DNA from: Clostridiales bacterium
Lineage (GTDB): Bacteria > Bacillota > Dehalobacteriia > UBA4068
Direction: 5' to 3'
Length of the DNA: 7,228 bases
NCBI GenBank assembly: GCA_009783495.1
Contig: WRDJ01000033.1
Coordinates: 1-7,228, forward strand
In this document: positions 1-5,901 of the stretch, in pieces
Numbering within the stretch: position 1 is the stretch's first letter
How the letters are laid out: each line of letters opens with the position of its first letter
The notes under the pieces: model-generated
Told to the model about the DNA's origin: nothing
The model's database searches: none
Seen by the model: the letters and a program-made list of their open reading frames with translations, nothing else
Made by a program: the position numbers and the translations under genes

Positions 1-736
1 CAAAGAGAATAATTGGCAGCAAATGGTGGTGCTGCCCTATCGCGACGGACTTTCACTTTTGCCGCTATATCTGCAGCAACTGGTCATGGAATCCTTGGGC
101 AAGCAGGCGGCGGGTGCGGATTCCCTAAACGGCGGGGAGCGCCACGGCATTACGGTTTTCGGCAATAAGGGCACCACCGACCAGCACTCTTATATCCAGC
201 AGCTCATGGAAGGGCCGGCCAACAGTTTCGTCAACTTCATCGAGGTGCGCAAAGACAAGCGCAGCGCGCGCGAGGATTTAGGCAGCGGCGATTGCCTGCG
301 CGCTTCGCTTTACGGCGTCCGGCAGGCCCTGATCAAAAGAAACCGTCCTTCCCTCACCATCACTTTGGAAAATTTGGAAGCGCTTTCGCTGGGCGCGCTG
401 ATTGCCCTTTATGAGCGGGCGGTGGGCTATTACGCTTCCTTGGTGGGCGTCAACGCCTATGACCAGCCGGGAGTGGAGGAGGGCAAAAGGCAGGCCTCGG
501 CCATTCTCGGGCTGCAAAAGCGGCTGATAGATTTTCTCGCCCTCAACAAAAACAAGCCCTATTCCGTGGAGCAGCTGGCGACACTTTTGAAGCTCAAGGG
601 CGAGGAAGAGCATCTTTGGAATATCCTGGAGAACATCGTGCTCAATCATCCGCAGAGCTTCACGCGCCATGAACGGGGAGAAAACCTGCTCGTTTCCAGC
701 TATAGCTGCCGGAACCTCTTCGGCGGCTCCGAATAG
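1..736 (+). CDS. pgi: Glucose-6-phosphate isomerase, C-terminal part (5' end outside window)
   Basis: Phosphoglucose isomerase interconverts glucose-6-phosphate and fructose-6-phosphate in cytosolic glycolysis and gluconeogenesis. The frame is already open at base 2 (KENNWQQMVVLPY), so the Met at base 23 is internal. Visible family motifs, numbered from the first complete codon, are QQLVMESLGK with the expected catalytic Glu near residue 30, the signature GNKGTTDQHSYIQQL with the catalytic His near 62, ALIALYERAVGYYA, and NAYDQPGVEEGK with the expected active-site Lys near 162. About 75 residues follow that last motif, longer than in minimal PGIs. Their helical, winged-helix-like look (SVEQLATLLKLKGEEEHLW) recalls the C-terminal extension of cyanobacterial and plastid-type enzymes; this comparison is from memory. 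The stop is TAG at 734-736. The gene converges on an ABC export operon across a strong hairpin. Identification is very secure. Confidence 0.96.
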   Translation, partial: KENNWQQMVVLPYRDGLSLLPLYLQQLVMESLGKQAAGADSLNGGERHGITVFGNKGTTDQHSYIQQLMEGPANSFVNFIEVRKDKRSAREDLGSGDCLRASLYGVRQALIKRNRPSLTITLENLEALSLGALIALYERAVGYYASLVGVNAYDQPGVEEGKRQASAILGLQKRLIDFLALNKNKPYSVEQLATLLKLKGEEEHLWNILENIVLNHPQSFTRHERGENLLVSSYSCRNLFGGSE

Positions 737-753
737 CGCGGTTTCGGGCGTGA

Positions 754-788
754 TAAGGGGCGGTTGGCCTTCGGCCAACCGCCCCTTA
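754..788. terminator. Perfect hairpin between convergent pgi and ABC permease genes, likely bidirectional terminator
   Basis: A 16-bp perfect stem (754-769 with 773-788) closes on a TTC loop, in the 78-bp gap between two convergent stop codons. The GC-rich stem and its position argue for termination of both genes. The poly-T tract is poor on both strands: on the + strand AAACATTTT follows, and on the - strand no T-run follows. This is not a textbook intrinsic terminator and may also act in 3'-end protection. Confidence 0.75.
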
Positions 789-814
789 AACATTTTGCCT
801 TAAAAATCCGACCT

Positions 815-1582
815 CTAAACCCGTCTCTTGTTGAACACGGCGATGGCTGCGGCGACCAGCAGCGCCGCCGCCGCCGCGCAAATGATGAAGGCGGGCAGAT
901 AATCCGCCGCTTCTTTTTGCGCGGAGAGCAAATTCAGGGTTTGCGCCGCAAGGGAACTGGGATTGAATTTTGAGAGCGCGGGAAAAAGGTTCAGCGTGCT
1001 CAGGATGATAATAACGCCGAAGCACCCAAGCAGGCTGCCGTAGAAATTGCCGAAGAGGACGCCGCCGAAGATCAAAAGCGCGATCAAAAACTCACCGAAG
1101 AGCCAAAGTGAGAAGAAGGCCAGGAAGGCATTGCTGAGAACGCCGCCGGGCCAGAAAAAGGCCGTGTAGGCATAGCAGACCGCCAGAGAGAGCGCATAGC
1201 TGCCCGCCCACAGAACGCTCGCCGTGAGGAACTTGGAGAGGATAACTGTTTGCCGCTTCATGCCCTTGGTCAGCAGGTTGATAAGGGTGCCGCGGCTGAG
1301 TTCATTGGCCATCAGGCCGCCAAAGGTGATGATGAGCGCCAGCATGCCCATCTGCCCGATATAACCGAAAAACTGCTCCCAGGAACTCATCGCGCTGGCC
1401 TCCGGCATGGTGATAAACACGCCGTCGCCCAGGTCTATACTGCCCATAATTTCCGGCAGAAGTTTGGCGGTGAGCGGGCTCATCAGGCCGAGCAGAAGAA
1501 AAACCGCCGCCAGGACGATCAGGCGGTAGGTGCGCAGGCTTTCGGTGAACTCTTTTTTGGTAAAAGCGATGAAGGCCTTCAT
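815..1582 (-). CDS. ABC-2 type transporter permease (YxlG-like)
   Basis: This is the membrane component of an ABC exporter and would form the translocation path with the ATPase encoded just upstream. The 255-residue product is strongly hydrophobic. A short amphipathic N-terminus (KKEFTESLRTYR) precedes about six membrane segments, near residues 21-37, 72-92, 115-137, 151-177, 180-200 and 230-250. A cytosolic loop around 93-112 (ANELSRGTLINLLTKGMKR) matches the coupling-helix region typical of ABC-2 permeases (LAxEx..GTl..LLs.P). The start ATG overlaps the ATPase stop (ATGA, 4 bases), and GGAGG lies seven bases upstream, inside the ATPase gene, so the two are translationally coupled. Position and partners resemble Bacillus YxlG. 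The substrate cannot be told from sequence; family members export drugs, peptides or lipids. Confidence 0.9.
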   Translation of the reverse strand: MKAFIAFTKKEFTESLRTYRLIVLAAVFLLLGLMSPLTAKLLPEIMGSIDLGDGVFITMPEASAMSSWEQFFGYIGQMGMLALIITFGGLMANELSRGTLINLLTKGMKRQTVILSKFLTASVLWAGSYALSLAVCYAYTAFFWPGGVLSNAFLAFFSLWLFGEFLIALLIFGGVLFGNFYGSLLGCFGVIIILSTLNLFPALSKFNPSSLAAQTLNLLSAQKEAADYLPAFIICAAAAALLVAAAIAVFNKRRV

Positions 1583-2490
1583 TTCGCCACCTCCAGATAC
1601 AGGCTTTCCATGGTCGGCTCTAAAATTTCCAGCTTAAGCGGCATGATCTCGTTGGCGTAAAGGACGCGCAGGATTTCCCGGTGGGCGTTCGCGATATCCG
1701 CTACATGCAAAGTCAGCTCTAAGTCCGCAGAGACGGCGTTTTTCAGCAGCGCCCCGGCGTCCGCAGTGAAGCGCGCCTTGTTGGCCTGCGAAGCGAACTC
1801 GATGAGGACGGAATCCGCTTTATGCCGCGCGCGCAATTCCGAAAGCGTGCCGCAAAGCGCGATACGCCCGCCGCTCAAAACCGCCACCCGATCACAGACG
1901 CGCTCAACGTCGGAGAGGATGTGCGTGGAAAAGACCACGGTGGTCTTGCCCTTGATCTGCTTTAGGATGTCCAGCACTTCTTTGCGGCCCATCGGGTCGA
2001 GGGCAGAGGTCGGCTCGTCGCAAATCAGCAGTTTCGGCTCGTTGAGCAGGGCCTGCGCCACCCCCAGCCGCTGCTTCATGCCGCGGGAAAAAGCGCCGAT
2101 TTTCTTGTTGGCATTGGATAGACCGACCATCTCCAAAAGCCTGATGGAGCGGCGCGCGGTCTCGCTGGCGGCCAGCCCTGCCACTTCCCCGCAGAGCAGG
2201 AGATATTCCTTGGGTTTCATATAACCGTAAAACTCCGGCACGTCGGGCAGATAACCGATATGGCGGTTGGTCTCCGTCGCCCCGAAACAAACCCTTTCGC
2301 CGCGCACGAAAATCTCGCCGCCGTCTGCGGGCAGCAAGCCCAAAATCATTTTCATGGTGGTGGTTTTCCCGGCCCCGTTGGCGCCGATGAAGCCGAAAAC
2401 GCTGCCTTCCGGCACGTCAAAGGAAATGCCGTCAATGACCTTGTTCACGCCGAAGCTCTTGGAGAGATTTTTGACGGAGAGGGTGTTCAT
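1579..2490 (-). CDS. ABC transporter ATP-binding protein (YxlF/BcrA-like)
   Basis: This is the cytosolic nucleotide-binding subunit that powers the adjacent permease by ATP hydrolysis. In the 303-residue product the order of motifs is Walker A GANGAGKT (about 37-44), signature FSRGMKQRLG (134-143, the LSGGQ equivalent in its BcrA/DrrA-type form), Walker B LLICDEP (154-160, catalytic Glu 159), D-loop SALDP, and the switch His in STH (about 190). The usual Q-loop Gln is not obvious: the segment reads HIGYLPDVPEFYGYM, as is common in BcrA-like ATPases. About 90 C-terminal residues form the accessory domain often seen in this group. An in-frame GTG at 2493 adds one residue, but ATG at 2490 lies six bases after GGGGGA and is the better start. 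It overlaps the upstream gene's TGA by one base, indicating an operon. Confidence 0.95.
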   Translation of the reverse strand: MNTLSVKNLSKSFGVNKVIDGISFDVPEGSVFGFIGANGAGKTTTMKMILGLLPADGGEIFVRGERVCFGATETNRHIGYLPDVPEFYGYMKPKEYLLLCGEVAGLAASETARRSIRLLEMVGLSNANKKIGAFSRGMKQRLGVAQALLNEPKLLICDEPTSALDPMGRKEVLDILKQIKGKTTVVFSTHILSDVERVCDRVAVLSGGRIALCGTLSELRARHKADSVLIEFASQANKARFTADAGALLKNAVSADLELTLHVADIANAHREILRVLYANEIMPLKLEILEPTMESLYLEVAK

Positions 2491-2687
2491 CACTCGTCCC
2501 CCTTCCCGATAGCGAAATAGAGCACCGGGCCGATGAAGTTGATGAAGGATACGATGACCCAGAGCGCCCGGTTGCCCACGCGATATTTTTTGTGGGTGAA
2601 GATGTGGGCCAACGAAGCGATCAGCAGCCCCACGCTGACGATCCCCAGCGGGATCAAAATCGGTAAATATTCTTTCAAGTCTCCCAT
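2490..2687 (-). CDS. Small PLDc_N-domain membrane protein (YxlE-like), first gene of ABC operon
   Basis: The product is 65 residues with two predicted membrane helices (about 8-29 and 42-60) joined by a basic loop (HKKYRVGN). The segment SFINFIGPVLYFAIGK matches the PLDc_N (cardiolipin-synthase N-terminal) motif known from stand-alone small proteins. The order small PLDc_N protein, ABC ATPase, ABC-2 permease matches Bacillus yxlE-yxlF-yxlG. There YxlE is reported as a negative regulator linked to the ECF sigma factor SigY. No sigma factor gene is next to this copy, so a regulatory role is inference; an accessory subunit of the exporter is equally possible. AGGAGG (2700-2695) precedes the ATG with good spacing. 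It is the promoter-proximal gene of the operon. Confidence 0.85.
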   Translation of the reverse strand: MGDLKEYLPILIPLGIVSVGLLIASLAHIFTHKKYRVGNRALWVIVSFINFIGPVLYFAIGKGDE

Positions 2688-2744
2688 GTTACGCCCTCCT
2701 TAAAAATTTTCGTTTTATTCGCAGCTTATGATTTTATATATTTA

Positions 2745-2773
2745 ATAATACCTCACCGACCTTTTTTATTCAA
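2745..2773 (-). promoter_or_regulatory. Sigma-A promoter for the PLDc_N/ABC exporter operon
   Basis: Read on the minus strand, TTGAAT (2773-2768) is followed by a 17-bp spacer and TATTAT (2750-2745), close to the sigma-A consensus. It lies about 60 bp upstream of the first gene of the operon in an AT-rich stretch. Its -35 box sits only nine bases from the -35 box of the opposite promoter. Confidence 0.75.
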
Positions 2774-2782
2774 GCTATTTAA

Positions 2783-2811
2783 TTGAAATGCGGCGGCGGG
2801 GATGATACAAT
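2783..2811 (+). promoter_or_regulatory. Sigma-A promoter with extended -10 for the DUF1295-like gene
   Basis: TTGAAA (2783-2788), a 17-bp spacer, then TACAAT (2806-2811) preceded by TGA to give the extended -10 form TGnTACAAT. The ATG at 2842 follows about 30 bp later behind a GGGGAGG ribosome site. The match to consensus is strong. Confidence 0.8.
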
Positions 2812-2841
2812 GAAAGAAAACTCGGAAGGGGAGGCGCGGCC

Positions 2842-3711
2842 ATGAAAAAAACCCGCCGGGCGGGTTTCGCCGTCATCACAGCCATCTATGCCGCCGCGAC
2901 CGGCCTCGGCGTCGCCGTCTTTCTGGCTCTGCCGGAGGCGCATCTCTTTTGGCGCGTCCTGGCCGGCGATGTGGCCGCGACGCTTTTTGTCTATCTGACG
3001 GGCGTCGTTTTGCGAAACGCCTCGGTTTATGACCCCTATTGGAGCGTCGCCCCCCTCGTCATCCTCACAGGCGTCGCGCTGGGCTTCGGCAAGGCGGATG
3101 CGGGGACGCTCTTGCTTCTGCTCGCGGTGTGGTATTGGGGGGTGCGCCTGACGCTCAATTGGGCGCATACCTTCAAGAGCCTGGCCACGCAGGATTGGCG
3201 CTATGACGGGTTCAAGCAGAAATATCCGCGCCTCTTCCAACTCATCAGCCTCTTCGGAATCAACCTTTTCCCCACGGCGGTGGTATCTCTCTGCCTGCTG
3301 CCGGGCCTGGTCTTTTTGCAGGAAAGCGCCTTTAATTTTCTGACGCTTGCGGGTTTCGCGGTGTGCGTCGGCGCGGCCACGCTGCAGCTGGCCGCCGATA
3401 TACAGATGCACCGCTTCAGGCGCAGGAACGCCGGAAAAAGCCTGCTCATCCGCGAGGGCCTGTGGAAGCACGCGCGTCATCCCAATTATCTGGGGGAAAT
3501 CCTCATGTGATGGGGCGTATATCTCTTCATGCTTTCCGCTGCGCCGCAAATGTGGGGCCTGGCCGCCGGCCCGCTGGTTAATACCCTGATGTTCCTCTTT
3601 ATCAGCATCCCCATGGCTGACAAACGCAACCGCCGCGAGCGGCGCGGTTTTGATGAATATTTCCGCGAGACCAACAGCCTGTTGCCTGTCAGAATAAAAA
3701 AGGCGGGGTGA
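2842..3711 (+). pseudogene. DUF1295 / isoprenylcysteine-carboxyl-methyltransferase-like membrane protein, interrupted by in-frame TGA
   Basis: If read through, the product is 289 residues with several membrane helices and the C-terminal RHPNY motif shared by ICMT-like methyltransferases and steroid-reductase-like DUF1295 proteins. Other family-like segments are NASVYDPYWSVAPL, RLTLNWAHT, QDWRYDGFKQKYP and LFPTAVVSL. Codon 223 (3508-3510) is TGA, directly after RHPNYLGEILM. It sits at the first position of the WWG typical of the family, and TGG GGC follows. The same frame stays open for 66 further codons with credible homology (a last helix, IPMADKRNRRERRG, DEYFRETNSLLP) to a TGA at 3709-3711. 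This looks like a single TGG-to-TGA change or sequencing error, but UGA recoding cannot be excluded. Other genes here end in TGA and encode Trp as TGG, so a genome-wide code change is unlikely. The gene has its own promoter and ribosome site. Substrate unknown. Confidence 0.85.
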
Positions 3712-3722
3712 AACACAGATCC

Positions 3723-3767
3723 AAAAAACGCAAAGCCGCCCGTGGCGGTTGCGGCGCCGGGCGGCTT
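3723..3767 (-). terminator. Intrinsic terminator of greA
   Basis: Read on the minus strand, a 10-bp perfect stem (AAGCCGCCCG with CGGGCGGCTT; 3767-3758 pairing with 3742-3733) encloses a 15-nt GC-rich loop and is followed after TGCG by TTTTTT (3728-3723). It lies just beyond the greA stop. On the plus strand no T-run follows, so for the convergent DUF1295-like gene it is at best a barrier. Confidence 0.85.
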
Positions 3768-3772
3768 ATAAA

Positions 3773-3796
3773 CCGTGTTATTAGTATTGAACACGG
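3773..3796. repeat. Small inverted repeat between greA stop and its terminator
   Basis: CCGTGTT (3773-3779) and AACACGG (3790-3796) form a 7-bp stem with a 10-nt AT-rich loop. It sits between the greA stop codon and the terminator and may be a secondary 3'-end hairpin. No T-run follows it on either strand, so its role is unclear. Confidence 0.4.
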
Positions 3797-3802
3797 AATA
3801 TA

Positions 3803-4279
3803 TTATTTGCTGATGTCGAGGATTTTCAGGCTGACCGTTCCGGCGGGGATGTTCACCAGCACCTCTTCGCCGATGGCGCGGCCCTCCAACGCCTTGCCGA
3901 CCGGGCTTTCGTTGGAGATTTTCCCTTGGGCGGGGTTGGCGTCCACCGAGCCCACGATGGAATAGGAAGACTCGCGTGCGGTGGCGAGGTTCACAACTTT
4001 CACCCGGCAACCCACGGACACTTTGCTGATATTGACCTCGCTGGAATCAATCACCCGGGCGTTGCGCAGCTTTTTCTCCAGCGCCAGAATGCTTCCCTCG
4101 ATGAAAGCCTGCTCGTTTTTCGCGTCCTCATATTCGGAGTTTTCGCTGATGTCGCCGAATTCAATGGCTTGCTTAATACGGGCGGCCACCTCTTTGCGCC
4201 GCACGGTCTTCAAAAACTGCAGTTCTTCCTCCATCTTTTTCAGGCCGTCCAAGGACATCAGAACTTCTTTCTCGCTCAT
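3803..4279 (-). CDS. greA: Transcription elongation factor GreA
   Basis: GreA binds the secondary channel of RNA polymerase and stimulates cleavage of backtracked transcripts, rescuing stalled elongation. The 158-residue length is typical. Residues 1 to about 77 form the antiparallel coiled coil, with the tip motif GDISENSEYEDAKNEQ holding the acidic pair expected to coordinate Mg2+ (Asp43 and Glu46). Residues from about 84 on form the FKBP-like C-terminal domain (SIVGSVDANPAQGKISNESPVGKALEGR...GEEVLVNIPAG). An in-frame GTG at 4282 is possible, but ATG at 4279 sits seven bases after a GGGGGG ribosome site and is preferred. The gene stands alone, with its own consensus promoter, a structured leader of about 110 nt and an intrinsic terminator. 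Confidence 0.97.
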   Translation of the reverse strand: MSEKEVLMSLDGLKKMEEELQFLKTVRRKEVAARIKQAIEFGDISENSEYEDAKNEQAFIEGSILALEKKLRNARVIDSSEVNISKVSVGCRVKVVNLATARESSYSIVGSVDANPAQGKISNESPVGKALEGRAIGEEVLVNIPAGTVSLKILDISK

Positions 4280-4325
4280 CACAAAACCCCCCTAAAACTT
4301 TTTGGCAAAAAAACCTGAGCCGCAT

Positions 4326-4364
4326 AAAAAAAGGATTAACAAGCGCCCGCGGAGAGCGCTTGTT
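4326..4364 (-). promoter_or_regulatory. Terminator-like hairpin in the greA 5' leader, possible attenuator
   Basis: On the minus strand AACAAGCGC (4364-4356) and GCGCTTGTT (4346-4338) form a 9-bp perfect stem with a 9-nt loop. After AATCC comes a run of seven T (4332-4326). It lies between the consensus promoter and the greA start codon, so a transcript would meet a terminator-like structure before the gene. The five-base gap before the T-run weakens it as a strict intrinsic terminator. On the plus strand the same stem runs directly into TTTTT and could block antisense transcription. In E. coli the greA leader also contains a terminator that yields the GraL RNAs; similarity of mechanism is inference. 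Confidence 0.5.
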
Positions 4365-4399
4365 TTTGTAGGTTGATATTACATATTATCTTTATGGTG

Positions 4400-4428
4400 A
4401 TTATATGCGTTAAATTTCTCTTTGTCAA
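4400..4428 (-). promoter_or_regulatory. Consensus sigma-A promoter of greA
   Basis: The minus strand reads TTGACA (4428-4423), a 17-bp spacer, then TATAAT (4405-4400). Both hexamers are perfect. Transcription would start near 4393, giving a leader of about 110 nt before the greA ATG. Confidence 0.9.
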
Positions 4429-4497
4429 GCGCAAAAAATGTTTGCCGCCGCGCCGGACAAAAATTTTCTTAAAAGTATATTTTTTTTTCCTGCTTTC

Positions 4498-4506
4498 TGC
4501 TACAAT
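4498..4506 (+). promoter_or_regulatory. Extended -10 promoter element for the 301-residue conserved gene
   Basis: TGCTACAAT (4498-4506) matches the extended -10 form TGnTANAAT and lies about 55 bp upstream of the ATG at 4562. At the expected -35 position there is only a T-rich stretch (around 4478-4490), so recognition would rely on the extended -10. An AT-rich upstream tract is present. Confidence 0.55.
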
Positions 4507-4561
4507 CAGAAGGACAAAGCAATTTTCACCGCCGTTTCGGAGCGATAAAGGAGGCAAAAAC

Positions 4562-5467
4562 ATGAAAAGGGTTGTCAGCGTTTCCCTGGGTTCGGATAAA
4601 CGCAACTCTGCGGTGAGCGCGGAAATCATGGGGGAAGCGTTTTCCATTGAGCGCATCGGCGTCAACGGCGACGTGGAAAAAGCCAAGAAAATGATCGCCG
4701 AACTGGACGGCCAGGTGCAGGCCATCGGGCTGGGCGGCACCGACCTTTACCTGCACAGCAAAAACAAGCGTTATACCATCCGCGAAAGCCGCGTCCTGCG
4801 CGATTGCGCCAAGAACACCCCCGTGGTGGACGGCAGCTTCCTCAAAAACACTTTGGAAAACCGCCTCATTTATTATGTGCGGGACGAGCTCGGCATTCCG
4901 CTTAAAGGCAAAAACGCCCTGCTCATGTCCGGCGTGGATCGCTACGGCATGGCGCGCGCCCTTGATGATTGCGGCGCCAATCTGATCTGCGGCGACCTGA
5001 TTTTCGCCATCGGCCTGCCCTTCCGCATCAAATCCCTAAAGCAGCTGGATCGCCTGGCCCGGGTCATCGTGCCCGTCATCAGCATCCTGCCCATCAAAAT
5101 GCTCTACCCCACCGGCCAGAACCAAAACAAGCCTACGCAAAAACACAGCCGCTTCTTTGAAGGCATGGATTTCATTTGCGGCGACTATATCTTCATAAAA
5201 AAGAATATGCCCGACGACATGAAAGGCAAAACCGTCATCACCAACACCGTTACCCAAGACGACGTGGAGGAGTTGCGCAAAAGGGGGACCGCCATGCTGA
5301 TCACCGGCACGCCGGAGCTGAGCGGCCGTTCCTTCGGCACCAATGTCATGGAGGGCGTGATCGCCGCCTTGGCCGGCAAGGGCCCCGACCGCATGACGCA
5401 GGAGGAATTCACCGGTTGGCTGAACAATATCAATTTCAAGCCAAGGGTGCTGCGTTTTGACGAATAA
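4562..5467 (+). CDS. Conserved protein of the family often labelled 'quinate 5-dehydrogenase'; function unproven
   Basis: The product is 301 residues, apparently cytosolic, with no signal peptide or clear membrane helix. The N-terminus MKRVVSVSLGSDKRNS and the following IERIGVNGD, AIGLGGTDLYL, YTIRESRVLRDCAKNTPVVDGSFLKNTLE and LLMSGVDRYGMARAL resemble, from memory, Bacillota proteins annotated as quinate 5-dehydrogenase. The segment KNALLMSGVDRYGMARALDD (about 117-136) looks like a beta-alpha Rossmann-type turn without a classical GxGxxG. NMPDDMKGKTVITNTVTQDDVEELRKRG (about 215-242) suggests a second alpha/beta unit. No neighbouring shikimate or quinate gene supports the name, so the label should be treated as provisional. 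The frame is open back to 4373, but ATG 4562 has an excellent AAAGGAGG site seven bases before it. It is divergent from greA. Confidence 0.85.
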   Translation: MKRVVSVSLGSDKRNSAVSAEIMGEAFSIERIGVNGDVEKAKKMIAELDGQVQAIGLGGTDLYLHSKNKRYTIRESRVLRDCAKNTPVVDGSFLKNTLENRLIYYVRDELGIPLKGKNALLMSGVDRYGMARALDDCGANLICGDLIFAIGLPFRIKSLKQLDRLARVIVPVISILPIKMLYPTGQNQNKPTQKHSRFFEGMDFICGDYIFIKKNMPDDMKGKTVITNTVTQDDVEELRKRGTAMLITGTPELSGRSFGTNVMEGVIAALAGKGPDRMTQEEFTGWLNNINFKPRVLRFDE

Positions 5468-5509
5468 GCGCGGCGCCCGCAAAGCCTCTTGATGTCACGC
5501 GCATTTTTT
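5468..5509 (+). terminator. Weak candidate terminator after the 301-residue gene
   Basis: GCGCG (5468-5472) can pair with CGCGC (5498-5502), followed by A and TTTTTT (5504-5509). The stem is only 5 bp with a loop of 25 nt, so this is marginal. It is the only hairpin plus T-run found downstream of the stop at 5467. Confidence 0.25.
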
Positions 5510-5547
5510 GTCCTGTTGGTGCGCAGAATATCTCTGAGGTGATGTTC

Positions 5548-5694
5548 ATGAAGGAAAAGGAGCCTGGCTTTAAAAGGCAAAACCCGCCGAAAGAAACGCT
5601 TGAAGGGAAAAAAGCGCTTCCCCGCGTGACCGACAGCACCCGCGTGATCCATGCGGAAGAGAACAACCGGGAAAGCGCGCTGGACGACGGATGA
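5548..5694 (+). CDS. Small hydrophilic ORF, 48 residues, unrecognised
   Basis: The predicted peptide begins MKEKEPGFKRQNPPKETLEG, is rich in Lys, Arg and Glu and ends NRESALDDG; it has no hydrophobic segment and is probably disordered and cytosolic. I do not recognise the family. GAGGTG (5536-5541) lies six bases before ATG 5548, the best start; an ATG at 5542 would add two residues but is too close to the ribosome site. No clear promoter of its own was seen, so it may be read from the gene 80 bp upstream. Its last codons and stop lie inside the left arm of a 23-bp inverted repeat shared with the convergent gene. Confidence 0.5.
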   Translation: MKEKEPGFKRQNPPKETLEGKKALPRVTDSTRVIHAEENNRESALDDG

Positions 5695-5732
5695 GGCCGG
5701 ACGGCAAATCCGTCCGGCCTCATCCGTCGTCC
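5682..5732. repeat. 23-bp perfect inverted repeat spanning the stop codons of two convergent small genes
   Basis: Arms 5682-5704 and 5710-5732 are perfect complements around the 5-nt loop CAAAT. The left arm holds the last codons and TGA of the plus-strand 48-residue ORF. The right arm holds the same codons and TGA of the minus-strand 49-residue ORF, so both peptides end in DDG. The stem is long and GC-rich, as expected for a bidirectional terminator, but no T-run follows on either strand. Confidence 0.85.
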
Positions 5733-5869
5733 GGGTCAATCGGGGACTCATCCGCATCGGCCATTTCAATAAACATGGCTTCCGTTTTCCGTTGCGCCGC
5801 TTGCAGTTGTTCAATGACTGTCGTTATTTCATTGAACAGCGTATAATACAGCTTTTTGTAATCTTCCAT
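5720..5869 (-). CDS. Small protein, 49 residues, partner of the ribbon-helix-helix gene; function unknown
   Basis: The peptide starts MEDYKKLYYTLFNEITTVIE, continues QLQAAQRKTEAMFIEMADAD and ends in an acidic tail (ESPIDPDDG). The first 35 residues look like a single amphipathic helix with coiled-coil tendency. Similar short 'YKKLY.LFN.IT..IE.LQ.AQ' proteins are, from memory, frequent hypothetical proteins in Clostridia, often near phage or mobile DNA; no function is known to me. ATG 5869 has GAGGTG five bases upstream. An ATG at 5905 in the same frame overlaps the previous stop but lacks a good site. It follows the ribbon-helix-helix gene by 32 bases, apparently in one transcript. The toxin-antitoxin idea is untested inference. 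Confidence 0.65.
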   Translation of the reverse strand: MEDYKKLYYTLFNEITTVIEQLQAAQRKTEAMFIEMADADESPIDPDDG

Positions 5870-5901
5870 GACGGCACCTCTTTTAAAATAGTAGTTCGTT
5901 A

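Noticed and set aside
278..793. Minus-strand open frame (171 codons) opposite pgi
   Set aside because: Antisense shadow of a securely identified gene. It would also begin inside the convergent terminator hairpin.
2779..3549. Long minus-strand open frame (256 codons) opposite the DUF1295-like gene
   Set aside because: It is an antisense shadow in GC-rich DNA. The translation is Arg/Glu/Gln-rich with no family resemblance, and it runs over the divergent promoters.
3508..3560. Possible bacterial SECIS element after the in-frame TGA
   Set aside because: Only a 6-bp stem (one G-U pair) with a 20-nt loop can be drawn, and the replaced residue is Trp rather than Cys, so selenocysteine insertion is not supported.
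4373..4561. N-terminal extension of the 301-residue protein from an upstream ATG at 4373
   Set aside because: The extension would span the promoter region and the AT-rich tract. The translated part (ILHIIFMVIICVKF...) is not family-like, and ATG 4562 has a near-perfect ribosome site.
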